A DNA stretch of 64,000 nucleotides from Symbiodinium natans (GCA_905221605.1 CAJNDS010001336.1:382473-446472), one strand, 5' to 3'; counted from the stretch's first letter, positions 14,614-24,726 are shown. The notes: generated by a model not told the origin, from the letters alone. Program-made: numbers and translations.

Positions 14614-15246
14614 ACATGAGCACCCGAAGCAGGAGGGTTGGTGGCGGTGGACCTGCGGAAATGATGAGCTCAGCACCTAACTTTTCTGGGTCCTTCAGAT
14701 TGAGGGTGCTTCGCCTGCAAGAAGCTCTCTAATCCCTAGGCATGTGAGGGCCCCCACACCACCCCAAGCCCCAAACCCTGAACCCAAAAACTAAACTTGA
14801 GGACTGCCTGCACCCTTATTAGAGGCTAAACCACACTTTTCATTGCCCAGAAGTGTATCGGAAGACGCTACGCAGCTGAAAAGCCGTAAGCGAGAAAGCC
14901 GTAAACGAAGCGTCCGAAACTGCAAGCCCTGAGAGAGTTTAAGAAGGGTTCCGGGCTCTCAGACTGGGTCCTTTTGAACATGTGTGTCCCTGCCCCCCCC
15001 CCCCCCCCCCCCCTCCCACAATGGGAGGGCACGCGTCTGGCCAAAGCCAAACGAGCTAAAGGATGTCCCACCTTAGCCCCTGAACCCCCAAACCCAAACC
15101 TCCACACCACTACACCCACAAAGCCCTGTATACGCCCCAAACCCTGACCCCTAACCCCCAAGCCTGAAGCCCAATCCCTAACCCAAAACCTCTGAGGTGG
15201 GACCAAAAAAAGACCCTAAACCCTAAACCCCAAGCCCCCAAAACCC
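14614..15246. other. Unassigned unique and C-rich repeat sequence
   Basis: It includes a C homopolymer at about 14993-15013, two islands (about 14630-14740 and 14850-14985) in which I recognise no family, and degenerate CCCTAAA/CCCCAAA units from 15060 on. It lies between the kinase hinge and alpha-E exons. Confidence 0.45.
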
Positions 15247-15247
15247 C

Positions 15248-15304
15248 CTAGCCGTCCTAAGAACCGACGCCAGGTCGATGTCCATGTGCTCTACCATGAT
15301 ACCT
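15248..15304 (-). CDS. MAPK-like kinase exon, subdomain V (hinge)
   Basis: The minus strand reads IMVEHMDIDLASVLRT, aligning with the MAP-kinase hinge (x-(L/I)V-x-E-(Y/F)M-x-TDL-x-x-(V/I)(I/L)R). A GCTGAG acceptor is possible at the right; the left flank offers GT in the repeat. C-rich repeat lies on the left and a long G-rich array starts directly at its right edge. Confidence 0.8.
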
Positions 15305-15313
15305 CAGCGCAGT

Positions 15314-15446
15314 GTAGGGTTTAGGGTTTAGGGTTTAGGGTTTAGGGTTTAGGGTTTAGGGTTTAGGGTTTAGGGTTTGGGGTTTGGGGTTTAGGGTTTA
15401 GGGTTTAAGGTGTAGGGTTTAGGGTTTAGGGTTTAGGGTTTAGGGT
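15314..15446. repeat. (TTTAGGG)n array at intron 3' end
   Basis: About 19 units with few variants (TTTGGGG, TTTAAGG). On the minus strand this is (CCCTAAA)n directly upstream of the subdomain V exon, giving a C-rich tract at the intron end. The other end of the same inferred intron (16090-16190) is C-rich on +, so the two ends are inverted repeats. Confidence 0.85.
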
Positions 15447-16089
15447 CCATAATTTCTGGGTTGAGGGGTGTCTGTCAGGTAGTAGGTGACAAGCCCAAAA
15501 TGCTACCCGGCAGAGCTCCCACCTACCCTCTGCATGTGTATAAAGTATGTATCTAGGTTTGTTCATACATACACATGCCTTGAAAAGTCCTGATGTACCT
15601 AAGGCCGATTTCGAGAGATTCGGGTAGAGTTTTGCCCTAGCCATAGCACAGGCATACGGAAAGCAGGCCCCACTCACTGGCAGCCCTTCGGCACTCAAGC
15701 TCGTATTTCAGCTTCAGGGTTTCCGTGGTTGGGGTGTTCAGTTTTTGGGTTAACGGTGCTTCAGCAGCCTCTGAGAACAACTTATATTCTTGTTCTAGGC
15801 TCTCTTGCATCCTTACTAGGCCGAAGTGTACCCTGCTGTTGCTTCCCCAAAACCCTAAGCCCTAAATCCAAAGCCTTCCTCTAGGATTTGCTGCAGGAGC
15901 CCCTCCAAAAACAAATGCTGAACAAGGTGATTACAACAGTATTCATGAGGAGGTTCCTGCCGCCAACGAGCCCCAATCTCTGAATCCTAAAGCCCTATAA
16001 ACCCCTAAACCTCTAGAACCCCCTCTGAACCTCTACAAAACCCTGTAAGACTGTCTAAACCCCTACAAAACCCTTTAGAACCCTCCTAA
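15447..16089. other. Unassigned intron interior
   Basis: Mostly unique sequence of moderate GC. An open minus-strand frame at about 15520-15700 has no family signature that I recognise. Degenerate C-rich repeat follows from about 15970. Confidence 0.45.
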
Positions 16090-16186
16090 CCCCAAACCTC
16101 AAGGCCTAAACCCTAAACCCTAAACCCTAAACCCTAAACCTCAAACCCTAAACCCTAAATCCTAAACCCTGAATCCTGAACCCTGG
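16090..16186. repeat. (CCCTAAA)n array at intron 5' end
   Basis: About 13 units including variants (CCTCAAA, CCTAAAT). On the minus strand this reads (GGTTTAG)n immediately downstream of the next kinase exon, supplying GT donors. Confidence 0.8.
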
Positions 16187-16187
16187 C

Positions 16188-16268
16188 GGCCCCTTCCGGG
16201 GCTTGGGCAGATGTCGTTGAAGTCCTCGAAGGCGGGCGGCACGTCCAACAGCTTCCTCAGCTCCCAAA
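16188..16268 (-). CDS. MAPK-like kinase exon, region before the hinge
   Basis: The minus strand reads LRKLLDVPPAFEDFNDI, aligning with MAP kinases between subdomains IV and V (x-LLDV-x-P......F-x-D-(I/V)Y). The next exon begins IMVEHM, as expected. A plausible acceptor, CACTTCAG, lies at 16271-16278 on the minus strand. Confidence 0.75.
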
Positions 16269-16794
16269 CTGAAGTGTGTCTTCTTCTCGCACAGGCACTT
16301 TCCGGGACCCCTCGCCAGCCCTAGGGTTTCAAGGATTCAGGAAGGGAGGGGCCCGGCTTGCATTGGGGTCTTTGGGTTTTGAGGGTTCCAGGGGGCTTGG
16401 GGGCTTTTAGGGTTTAAGGGGTTTGGTGGGGCAGGGTCCAAGCGGGTTCAAACCCTAAACCCTAAACCCTCAACCGGCTCGAAGCCCCCTCCCCCTTAAT
16501 TGCAAGCACCGGGCACCTCTGTGCATCAGTCTTTTGGGACTGGATGAACCCGAAGAGGTTTAGGGTTTAGGGTCATTTGGCGGAAGCCAAGCACACCCAT
16601 GCCCAGCTGAAATGGGTTACAGTTTTTTCAAAATTATGTCCCCCCGCCTCCCCTAAACCCTAAACCCTAAACCTTGAACCCTAAATCCTAAACCCTAAAC
16701 CTTGAACCCTAAACCCTGGACCCAACCCAAAAACCCCCCCAAAAAAGGATGACCCCTATCCGAATCTGATACAGCACCTAGCCCTAGGACGACC

Positions 16795-16866
16795 CCCTTC
16801 TGCAAGAGCGAAGGCTCAAGATGTTCTCGTGCTTGAAGTGTTGGAGCAAGTAGATCCTTGGTCGGC
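16795..16866 (-). CDS. MAPK-like kinase exon, subdomain IV
   Basis: The minus strand reads RIYLLQHFKHENILSLRS, a strong match to the MAP-kinase REI-x-LL-x-HF-x-HENI-x-x-L segment. The acceptor GTGTCAG lies at the right edge. An overlapping plus-strand open frame is regarded as a shadow because it has no family match. Confidence 0.85.
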
Positions 16867-17732
16867 TGACACGTGGGGGCTTGGACGTCTCAAGCCCTAT
16901 GTCTACATCCCTAGACCCCTAAAACCCCTAAAACCCCTGAACCCTACACAAACCCTGAACTCTAAACCCTTGCCCGTAGTTTTAAACCAACCCCCCCCCC
17001 TCCCTGGGATCCCAACCCCTAAACACCTGAGGTTTAGATTACGTAGGGGTTTTGGGGTTTCGGGTAACCTCCCAAAACCTGAAGCCTGAACCCTGTAAAA
17101 TCCGTAAATCCACTAAACACGTATAGCAAGATTTCCCAGCTTGCAGAATACGATGTCGGTGATTGTCCGGCCGGAGTTATTGTTAGCACCCTATACCCTA
17201 CACCAAACTCCCTGAGTCCCTAAACCTAAACGATAAACCCCCTATATCCGGAAAAAAACCCTTAACACTAAATTCCTTAACCCTCTGAGCCCACAAAGTA
17301 CATTCAACCTTTTCCATGTCTCCCGTTGTAGAGGTAGCTGTCGGTGGATTAGCTACTGCTCTAGGTCTCCTTCCTGCTCCTGTCCGTCTTCTTATGCTCA
17401 TGGAAGCTTGACCATGCTCTTCAGCTTCATCAACCCTAAACCCGAAACCCTAAATCCTGAAACCTAAGCCCTAGACCCTAAATCCTCAGCCCTAAACCCC
17501 AGACACCCCCATGGAGACGTTCAACATCATCGTGGAGAGGCTCCCCAACAGTGGAGGCTTCAGGGTTTAGGGTTTAGGGTTTAGGGTTTAGGTCACCGTT
17601 TCTGATCCTGAACCCCAAACCGAGCTGGGCTACTAAGAATCAGAGGCAACTTAGGGTCTCCCTCCCCGTGAGAATTTAGGGTTTAGGGTTTAGGGTTTAG
17701 GGTTTAGGCCTGCAGAGAAAACACTGAGAGCC
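16867..17732. other. Repeat-rich stretch with unassigned islands
   Basis: Degenerate CCCTAAA units with islands at about 17105-17185, 17285-17420, 17505-17565 and 17595-17690. None shows a motif I can name. The 17505-17565 island is flanked C-rich left and G-rich right like the exon islands; frames are open on both strands, so I assign none. Confidence 0.4.
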
Positions 17733-18063
17733 CTATTCTCCTAGGGTACTTTTGTACCAGTAGCAAGGGAACAGGGGGTTTAGGGCTTGAGGTGCTTCTC
17801 CAAGGAGTTGCCGGAGACGCTGGCTGTCAGACATCTCCATGTTGAAGTCGCCAAGAATGACAGCTGGGATATCACCACGGGCGGTAGCATCTTGCGCTGC
17901 GTCGAAGAGCCCCTTGGGGTAGTGGCATTTGGTGACTTTCCCACCTGTCACCACTGGGGCCGTAAGTCACGGAGACCAACATGGAGATTCCTCCTTCCCC
18001 GAGCCAGATCTGAGTTGCAAGCAACCGTCTTTCTCCGCCTCCACCGCGAGTACCAGTAAGCAC
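17733..18063 (-). pseudogene. LINE-type endonuclease (EEP) fragment, frameshifted
   Basis: Two overlapping minus-strand frames give MLVSVTYGPSG, then after a shift near 17954 KCHYPKGLFDAAQDAT and PAVILGDFNMEMSD. The ILGDFN motif and the preceding VTYGP fit the APE-like endonuclease/exonuclease/phosphatase domain of non-LTR retrotransposons (GDFN carries a metal/catalytic Asp and Asn). The piece is short, frameshifted and lacks RT, so it is a dead fragment. It lies in the inferred intron between the alpha-C and subdomain IV exons of the kinase. Confidence 0.7.
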
Positions 18064-18432
18064 CCTCTGCTTGCCAGTACTGTTCCTCCGACGGAACGAG
18101 GGCAGGTCAAGGGGGTAGGAGCTGCTTCACCGCCCAAGAAGAGGCTTTGTTTGATGAGCAGACCTGCCCCAGTGTAGTGTCGAGCTGCAACGCCAGGACT
18201 CCAGAAAGTGTGAGGGTCCAGTGAGGGTATGATCCCCTTAAACCCAAGAATGTTTTCAAAATGCTATCTATTGCAATGATACAAGGATGATGGGACAAAA
18301 GCACTTGGCACCCATTTTGGCCCCCTGCAGGTACTTAGGGGTTTCCTACAATTGGGGTACCCCTTTTTACCCCCCAATTTCGTAGAATCCCCTCTAAAAG
18401 GACCTCTAAAAGGGCACCCCCCATTTTCGGAA
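18064..18432. other. Unassigned, with a small inverted repeat
   Basis: 18320-18430 contains AATTGGGGTACCCC and related inverted pieces (CCCCTTTTTACCCCCCAATT) resembling a decayed MITE. I assign nothing to the rest. Confidence 0.35.
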
Positions 18433-18484
18433 CCCTAAACCCTAAACCCTAAACCCCCATTTGGGGGTGGGGGGGGGAGGAGAG

Positions 18485-18560
18485 CCTGTAAGGCCGGGCG
18501 TCTCCTTCACGAGATTCCCAGCCCACTCCTCGTCAGAGAAGGCCTGCTTGACGCACCTCC
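18485..18560 (-). CDS. MAPK-like kinase exon, alpha-C helix region (most 5' recognised exon)
   Basis: The minus strand reads VKQAFSDEEWAGNLVKE. It fits the segment after the VAIK lysine in MAP kinases (K-x-x-x-AF-x-(D/N)-x-x-x-A-x-x-x-x-REI), and the E of VKE is at the alpha-C Glu region. The next exon then gives RIYLLQHF. I could not find islands for the glycine loop or the catalytic Lys; they should lie further right, or are lost. The island is flanked C-rich left (18434-18456) and G-rich right (18564-18650). Confidence 0.6.
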
Positions 18561-18889
18561 CACGGTTTAGGGTTTATATAGGATTTTGTGTTTAGGGTTT
18601 AGGGTTTAGGGTTGAGGGTTGAGGGTTGAGGGTTGAGGGTTTAGGGTTTCCCATGTTGCAAAACCGACACCCTCTTTCGGGGGGTTGGGGGGGTCCTCCG
18701 GAGGAATGTACTACATCTGGAGCCAAAGCCTAAACCCTGAACCCTAAACCATACACATCCCTAAGCCATTTGAGCTTTTGGCTGGAATAGCAGCGCAGAC
18801 TCTTCGCCCACGGTTCCATAGCCCGAAACCCCAAACCCTTCAGGTTTTCGGGTTTGCTTCCGCGCCCTGAGTTTTGCAGTGCCGTGCAC

Positions 18890-18995
18890 CCTAGGAAAGA
18901 AAGGGATAGAAAGGGTGCCCTTTTGGGTTTCAAGGGGGCTTATAAGGCAACAGAAGCCCTAACAAAAAGGGAATAAGGGCCTACTACTCTGGCTC
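18890..18995. mobile_element. MITE-like repeat, family M8 copy 2
   Basis: It shows blocks GGGTGCCCTTTTGGGTTTC, CTTATAAGGCAAC and AAAAAGGGAATAAGGGCCTACT in the same order as at 12085 and 38846. Confidence 0.6.
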
Positions 18996-20889
18996 CCAGC
19001 CCTAAACCCAAAACCCTGAAGCTTTTGGGGGTCCTGCGTGCTCCTCCCGAGTTGTTTTTTGCTGGCGTGCGCCAGTCCAGCGACGGCACTTGAGGGTTTA
19101 GGGTTTAGGGTTTAGGGTTTAGGGTTTAGGGTTTAGGGTTCACCCTACAGCTTCAACGGTAAGCCCCCAATGCATCCAGCAACTCCGCACTGAGCAAGGT
19201 CCATGCAGCTGCTACATGAAACCCTTTTGCAAGCCCTGAACCCCAACAACAACTCAGCTCCTGCACCCAGGAGGGTAGTTATTATTTAAATTTTTAGCCG
19301 CCTTAGTAAGAAACCCAATGAACCCAAAAAGGTGAAGGATCTAAAGTTACAGTAAAGCACCACAAAGCTTCATGGAACCTGCTTGAAATATTTCTACATG
19401 GGTACACAAGGGCTCTGTAGCGGGGTCCCAGCACCCCGAGACCCACCAAGAAGCTAAAACCCTAACGCCTTAACCCTGAAACCCCTGAAGCCCTTCAACC
19501 CCATACCCTGAACCCTCAAACCCGCACCCTGCCAGCCGAACCTTGAAACCCTGTAGCCTTGAAGCCCTAAGGTATGCAGGGTTGAGGGGCCGTTGAGGGT
19601 TTAGGGTTTAGGGTTTCGGGTTGTAGGGTTCAGGGGTCTTGGCGCAAAAGGTTTCTGGCTCAGAGTGGAGTGTTAGTCTCGACCCTACGCCCTAAACCCT
19701 AAACCCTAAGCCCCAAACCCTAAACCCACAAGCCTGATGGAGATCTTGTCCCCCAACATGGCATCCCCTCGGCGATAATTGGGCTCAGGGCTCAGGGTTC
19801 AAGGTTCCGGGCTTGGGGTGGGGGGGGGGTTCGACTTCAAGACCCCCCAAACCCGTTTAGGGTTCAGGGTTTGGGAGACTTGGGGGGGGAGGGGGGGGTT
19901 TAGGAGCCCCCCCAAAAACCTCAAAAGGCCCGCGAAACCCTCATCAAAAAACACTGGGCTTGAAGTATAGGGATGACCCAAAAACCCGAAACCCGAAACT
20001 CTAGACCCGAAACCCGAAACCCCAAACCCGAAACCCTAAACCCTAAACCAAGAAATCCCTTAAAAGCCCCCTGAAGCCCAGCTCCAGGCTGCTGTTCATG
20101 ACAGGGAGTGATGGGGCATAAGTGAGGGTGTTACAGGCTGAGGGCCTGCTTGCTTGAAGGGTTTGGGTTTGGGGCTTAGGGCTCTACGCTTCAGGGTTTA
20201 GGGCATCGGGGTTCAGGGGTTTAAGGTAATTGGGGGTTTTGGGTTTTAGGGTTTTATGGCTTTGGGAAGGCATCTAAGCGAATGGTCTAGCTTTCCTGTC
20301 GGCTCTGACTAATGCAGAAACGCGGACTTCCCTTTTGCGTCCTGTAGGCGTCCCCGCAAAGGCCAGGGTCCAGAGTTTAACCCACAGTATGGGCGGGCAT
20401 GATAAGTCATAAGGGGCACCCTTAACCCCAAACCCCAAACCCTAAGCGCCCAAGCAGGGTATGAAGCAGGGACACAATTTCGAGAACACCTGCCTCTGAG
20501 GCGGACTGAGGCGCGAAGTCCCTAAACCAACAAGTCTCCCCAACCCTCAACACCTGCAAGAAGCCCAAACCGTCGGGGTCTCCCAAAGCGCAGCCCGGGC
20601 CGCGAAAGGTGTAGTGCCGCCAGAAGGCACACGCGCCTAGGGCATGTTGGGGGTAGAGGGTTTTTGGAGTTGAGGGTTTTAGAAACGGAGGTTTGCGATA
20701 TTAGGGGTACCTTAATGGGGGGTCCTTGTTATACGGGGTCCTACTATTTGGGGGGCTATACAAGGGGTTCCTTATTCCCTAGGGGTTTGGAGGATTTGCT
20801 AAGGTTCTGGCATTTGTAAGATTCAGGGCTTTAAGGATTGAGGCTCTTGAGGCCTAGTCGCAATACCAGGCTGCAACAAGGGTTGTCGT
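18996..20889. repeat. Repeat-dominated stretch without recognised genes
   Basis: TTTAGGG arrays (19093-19140, 19600-19630), CCCTAAA arrays (19690-19730, 20030-20050) and CCCGAAA variants alternate with islands at about 19020-19090, 19140-19245, 19270-19450 (AT-richer) and 20270-20400. A palindromic repeat with GGGGTACCTTAATGGG and TTCCTTATTCCC arms lies at about 20700-20795. No coding call is possible. Confidence 0.5.
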
Positions 20890-20989
20890 TTGGGATGTTC
20901 CCCCTTATGCTAACAGTCCTTAATGGGGATTCTCGTACCCCCGATTCTCATCCCCATTAAGGACTGTTCGTATAAGGGGGAACATCCCA
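20890..20989. mobile_element. Palindromic MITE-like element, family M1 copy 2
   Basis: It begins TTGGGATGTTCCCCCTTATG and ends TAAGGGGGAACATCCCAA; arms pair through CTTAATGGGGAT / ATCCCCATTAAG. This is the best-preserved M1 copy in the window. Confidence 0.85.
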
Positions 20990-21120
20990 AGTTGTTTGTG
21001 TATTCAACAGGAGTCACAAGACTTGCTGACCCAACACCCGAGACACACAAGCCCGAAGCCCGAACCCCAGAAATAAAAGGAAGTCTCACCCCGTAAACTC
21101 TAAACCCTAAACCCTAAATA

Positions 21121-21414
21121 AACCGGTTTAGGGTTTAGGGTTTAGGGTTTAGGGCTAGGGTTGAGGGTTGAGGGTTGAGGGTTGAGGGTTTAGGGTTTAG
21201 GGTTTAGGGTTTAGGGTTTAGGGTTTAGGCTTTGGGCTTTAGGCTTTAGGCTGTGGAGTTCAAGGTTTCGGGTTTACAACCCCCCGAAATACAAGGAAGC
21301 CTCAAACTCTCCACCGAAACCTTGGTGTGGTGAGGTGCTTGTCTAAGCCTAAACCCTAAACCCTAAACCCTAAACCCTAAACCCTAAACCCTAAACCCTA
21401 AACCCTAAAGGGTT
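21121..21414. repeat. Opposed telomere-like arrays
   Basis: A G-rich array with TTGAGGG variants (21123-21250) is followed by a unique 90-bp island and a C-rich array of about ten CCCTAAA units (21346-21412). G-rich left and C-rich right is the layout expected of an intron in this window. Confidence 0.75.
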
Positions 21415-21654
21415 CACCCTAAAGTACCTGTGTCCCTCAGTGATGACTAGCCGTGAGTCTCCAAGCAGCTTGAGGGTTCTCAAGGGTTTGGGCCTAAACC
21501 CTAGACTTTAAGCCCTAAACTCGAAACCCTAAACCCTAAACCCTAAACCCTGAACCCCAAACCCCAAACCCTGAACCCTGAACCCTGCCTGATAACTTCA
21601 CCTTGCGGAGGCGCGCGGGAAGAAGCTGCTGACCAAAGCCTCCAACTGTTGTAG

Positions 21655-21775
21655 GGCCTATCTTACTTCTCCTATAACCAAGGGGAAAAAAGGTTAAACT
21701 TTAATATTCCTACCAAATAAGGAAACCCAAAAAGTTCAAAGTTCAACTAAAGGCGAAGTAAGCTATAGGGTGAGA
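21655..21775. mobile_element. Palindromic MITE-like element
   Basis: The ends CCTATCTTACTTC and GAAGTAAGCTATAGG are inverted, and the interior has GGTTAAACTTTAATATT with AAAGTTCAAAGTTCAACT. The copy is AT-richer than its surroundings. I see no other full copy in the window. Confidence 0.6.
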
Positions 21776-21839
21776 AAAGCCGAATCTAAACCCTCAACCT
21801 TAAACCCTTAGGGTTAAAAATCCGAATCTGGGCTTTGGA

Positions 21840-21980
21840 GGGTTGTGCCTTGGACCGCTGTGCCCTTGGGTTTTGGGGACCCTTTTAAAGATCCCTCAGG
21901 GAATATAAGGGCCATATTAGAAGTAGACTAGGGGAAACCTTAAGGGATAGAACCTTAGGCGTACGAGGCACAATCCCTTG
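21840..21980. mobile_element. MITE-like element, family M4 copy 2
   Basis: It shares CCTTGGGTTTTGGGGACCC, AAAGATCCCTCAGGGAATA, TAAGGGCCATATT and CGTACGAGG with the copies at 455 and 36005. Confidence 0.6.
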
Positions 21981-22214
21981 AGGTTTAGGATTTAGAGAAC
22001 CTTAAACGGCCCTAAACCCTAAACCCCAAAGCTCTTAGAGTTTGGGAGTCCACGTTTAGAGAGTTGAGAAGACCACCGGCATTTGGGGCGTTTATCCTGG
22101 GATCCCCTACGGCCTCGGATTTACAAGGACTTCCTTTCGAGCATTGGGTTAGCTGCTATGGGTTTAGGGTTTAGGGTTAAGTTTTTAGGGTTTAGGCTTT
22201 AGGGTTTAGGGCTT

Positions 22215-22300
22215 CAAAAGGGGAAACAGGAACACGTGCCAGACGCCTTTTCTGCCCTGATGGCCCTAGACCGCGCCTGTGACAAAGAAGCCGGGCAACC
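22215..22300 (+). CDS. Possible exon, unknown gene
   Basis: The plus-strand frame DAFSALMALDRACDKEAG is open and looks like coding sequence, flanked by telomere-like repeats on both sides. There is no family match and no independent support. Confidence 0.25.
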
Positions 22301-22408
22301 CAAACAAACATAAACCAACATCTCCTAAACCCAAAACCCAAAACCCAAAACCCTAAACCCTAAACCCTAATCCCTAAACCCTCTCTCGCACCGCAAAAGC
22401 CCCATAAC

Positions 22409-22511
22409 TTGGTATGTTCCCCCTTTATGCTAACAGTCCTTAATAGGGATTAAACATAGGGGTACTAGGATCCCCATTAAGGACTGTGAGTATAAGGGGG
22501 GAAGATCCCAA
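22409..22511. mobile_element. Palindromic MITE-like element, family M1 copy 3
   Basis: It begins TTGGTATGTTCCCCCTTTATG and ends AGGGGGGAAGATCCCAA. It directly abuts the CCCCAAAA satellite on its right. Confidence 0.8.
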
Positions 22512-22692
22512 CCCAAAACCCCAAAACCCCAAAACCCCAAAACCCCAAAACCCCAAAACCCCAAAACCCCAAAACCCCAAAACCCAAAAACCCCAAAAAC
22601 CCAAAAACCCAAAAACCCAAAAACCCAAAAACCCAAAAACCCAAAAACCCAAAAACCCCCTAAACCCCTAAACCCCTAAACCCCTAAACCCC
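22512..22692. repeat. Variant telomere-like arrays (CCCCAAAA, CCCAAAAA, CCCCTAAA)
   Basis: About eight CCCCAAAA units, then about ten CCCAAAAA units, then five CCCCTAAA units run without interruption. CCCCAAAA is identical to the telomere repeat of spirotrich ciliates such as Oxytricha; here it is an internal satellite. Long open frames across it (PKTPKPQN and WGFGVLGF types) are translations of the repeat. Confidence 0.9.
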
Positions 22693-23578
22693 CCTAACAT
22701 TGCAGTTAAAGGCGCTCAGAAGCGATCCTAAACCACTTAACCCCCCTACAAACAGGGAATAAGGGCCTACTCGAGGTCCTAGTTGCCCAGCAAATCGTGC
22801 AGATCCCCCGGCGCTCAGCCCTGCCCCCATCGCGATTGCGGAGGCTCCAGTCGCATGGTGGTGCCCGGAACCCTAAGCCCTAAACCAAGCAGCTGTGTCC
22901 CACAGGCGAAGCTCTGCGAAGGCCCACTGGTCGGGCCCAGGGCTTGTGCATTTGCAAGTCGTTAAGTGCTGCCGAAGTTGCTGTCCAGTAAGGGCAACAG
23001 GTTGCAAACCGCTCTATTCAAGGTAGGCCCAACTGCCTGCATGAAGGCATGAAGGGAAGGTTTTCCGTTGCTATGAGCCCTGAAAATGCCCGGTGGCAGC
23101 TGTGACCTCTTTATCACTCTGTGTGGCCGGTACGAGCGGCTTTGCTTCCCGCACGGTCTTCACCAATCTCCTGATGCCGCGCTTTTTGCAGGAGCCCGGC
23201 GACGCGTGGCACCACTGCTGTAGGGATTGCAGACATTGTGTGCGTGCCTCATCCCTAAATCCTTAACCCTGCCAAACTGCAACCATTTCCCAACACCCCG
23301 CCCCTCTTAGGAAAGGATCCGAAAACCCAAAACCCCAAACAGCCTAAACTCCATAACCCCCAAAGCCTAACCCTCAACCTGATAACCCGAATCCCCCAAA
23401 CCCCTAAAACAGCCTACATGCCTAAAGTCCTGCACCCGAAAAAGGCAAACAAAAACCCAAAACCCCAAAACCCCAAACTCCTAAACCCAAATCCATAACC
23501 ATCCCTAACCTCCTAAACGCCGAAAAACCCCAAACAGCCTAAACCCAAAGCACTAAACCCTCAACCCCAAACATCCCT
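22693..23578. other. Unassigned mixed region
   Basis: It holds a truncated M8 repeat (22745-22780), GC-rich unique sequence at 22780-22980 and 23030-23260, and degenerate CCCAAAC/CCTAAAC units at 23270-23580. Open frames exist but none has a recognisable domain. Confidence 0.4.
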
Positions 23579-23633
23579 TAAGCCAGCTGCCTTCCAAGGT
23601 CACTTCTTCGAACTCCTCGCTGACGACACTCAC
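23579..23633 (-). CDS. Exon-like island, unknown acidic protein
   Basis: The minus strand has a good pyrimidine tract and acceptor (CTCCTTCCTTCCCCAG) followed by VSVVSEEFEEVTLEGSWLK. The acceptor quality and acidic frame argue for a real exon; the gene is not recognised. Confidence 0.4.
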
Positions 23634-24202
23634 CTGGGGAAGGAAGGAGGTTCCCGCGGGGCGGCGGTGGCACCAGGTTTAGGGGGTTTAGGGTTTAGGG
23701 TGTCAGGTTCAGGGTTCAGGGTTCCGGGCTTAGGGTCTCATGATTTCTGTACCCTAAGCCCTATATACTACCCTCCACTGCCATAGTTTCGATTGGGGCA
23801 CATGGAAGTGGATCAAAGTACCTGTTCCCAAAATGGCCGGGTAGACATTTCCCGTATGAACCTTGTAGGAGCCCGGAATCATTTTCCGATGAAGGACCTT
23901 AAGAGCAACTCCCAAATTCAGTCTAGGCCGGTTCAGGGTAAAGGGTTCAGGGTTTAGGGTTTAGGGGTTCAGGCTTTACTTGTTGTTTGGGCCTCACGGG
24001 GGCAAAAGGGCTGAGCACCCTCTTTTTTTTTTTTTTTTTTTTTGGGGGGGGGGGGGGGTAGGTACGTATTTCTAGTCCCTGGCACCCTTGAGCAAAGAGT
24101 CAGGTCACTATGGGAAATCCTGAGGTCTCTGGAGATATGGAGCTGCGAGAGGGCAGCTTGGTGAACCCAAGCTGCTTCTCGGGTGCAACATAGGGGTTTA
24201 GG

Positions 24203-24320
24203 GTTTAGGGTTAGGGGCCTGAATACTTGGAAAAGGGGTTTGGGGAGGGGGGGGGGTTCTTGTTGCATTTTACACAGGGACCCTAAGGGAATACCATCCG
24301 ACCCCTGTATGAGGTTCTTG
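24203..24320. mobile_element. MITE-like repeat, family M7 copy 2
   Basis: GGGCCTGAATA, a G-run, CAGGGACCCTAAGGGAATAC and CCGACCCCTGTATGAGG follow the same order as at 13718. A T20/G14 double homopolymer sits nearby at 24022-24058. Confidence 0.55.
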
Positions 24321-24419
24321 GGTTGTGAACTTGCGCCCACACGCCACGCCCGCACCCAACCGGCGGAACAACTCTTTCACACGCAAGGACCTGAATGAAG
24401 CTTTTAGAGGCCCAAGGGT

Positions 24420-24513
24420 GCCCTAAACCCTAAACCCTAAACCCTAAACCCTAAACCCTAAACCCTAAACCCTAAACCCTAAACCCTAAACCCTAAACCC
24501 TAAACCCTAAACC
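24420..24513. repeat. (CCCTAAA)13 array
   Basis: Thirteen virtually perfect CCCTAAA units. An island (24514-24650) of unknown coding status separates it from an opposite-orientation array (24655-24726). Confidence 0.95.
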
Positions 24514-24654
24514 CATGCATGAACCCTACGCCCAAGACGTTGAAAGTTTACCGGCCTTGAGGGCTTTCGCAGGGAGCACCCGAACAAAAAAACCCTCCGG
24601 ACTTCGGGGACTCTCAGGCGCACGAAAGCTCGCGAGAGTTCAGGTTGAGGGGCA

Positions 24655-24726
24655 GGTTTAGGGTTTAGGGTTTAGGGTTTAGGGTTTAGGGTTTAGGGTT
24701 TAGGGTTTAGGGTTTAGGGTTTAGGG
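24655..24726. repeat. (TTTAGGG)10 array, target of element 2
   Basis: Perfect TTTAGGG units end at TAGGG (24722-24726), which is the left copy of the target duplication of element 2 (right copy TAGGG at 33600-33604). Confidence 0.95.

Noticed and set aside
22430-22671. WGFGVLGF and PKPQN repeat ORFs
   Set aside because: Direct translation of the CCCCAAAA and CCCAAAAA arrays.
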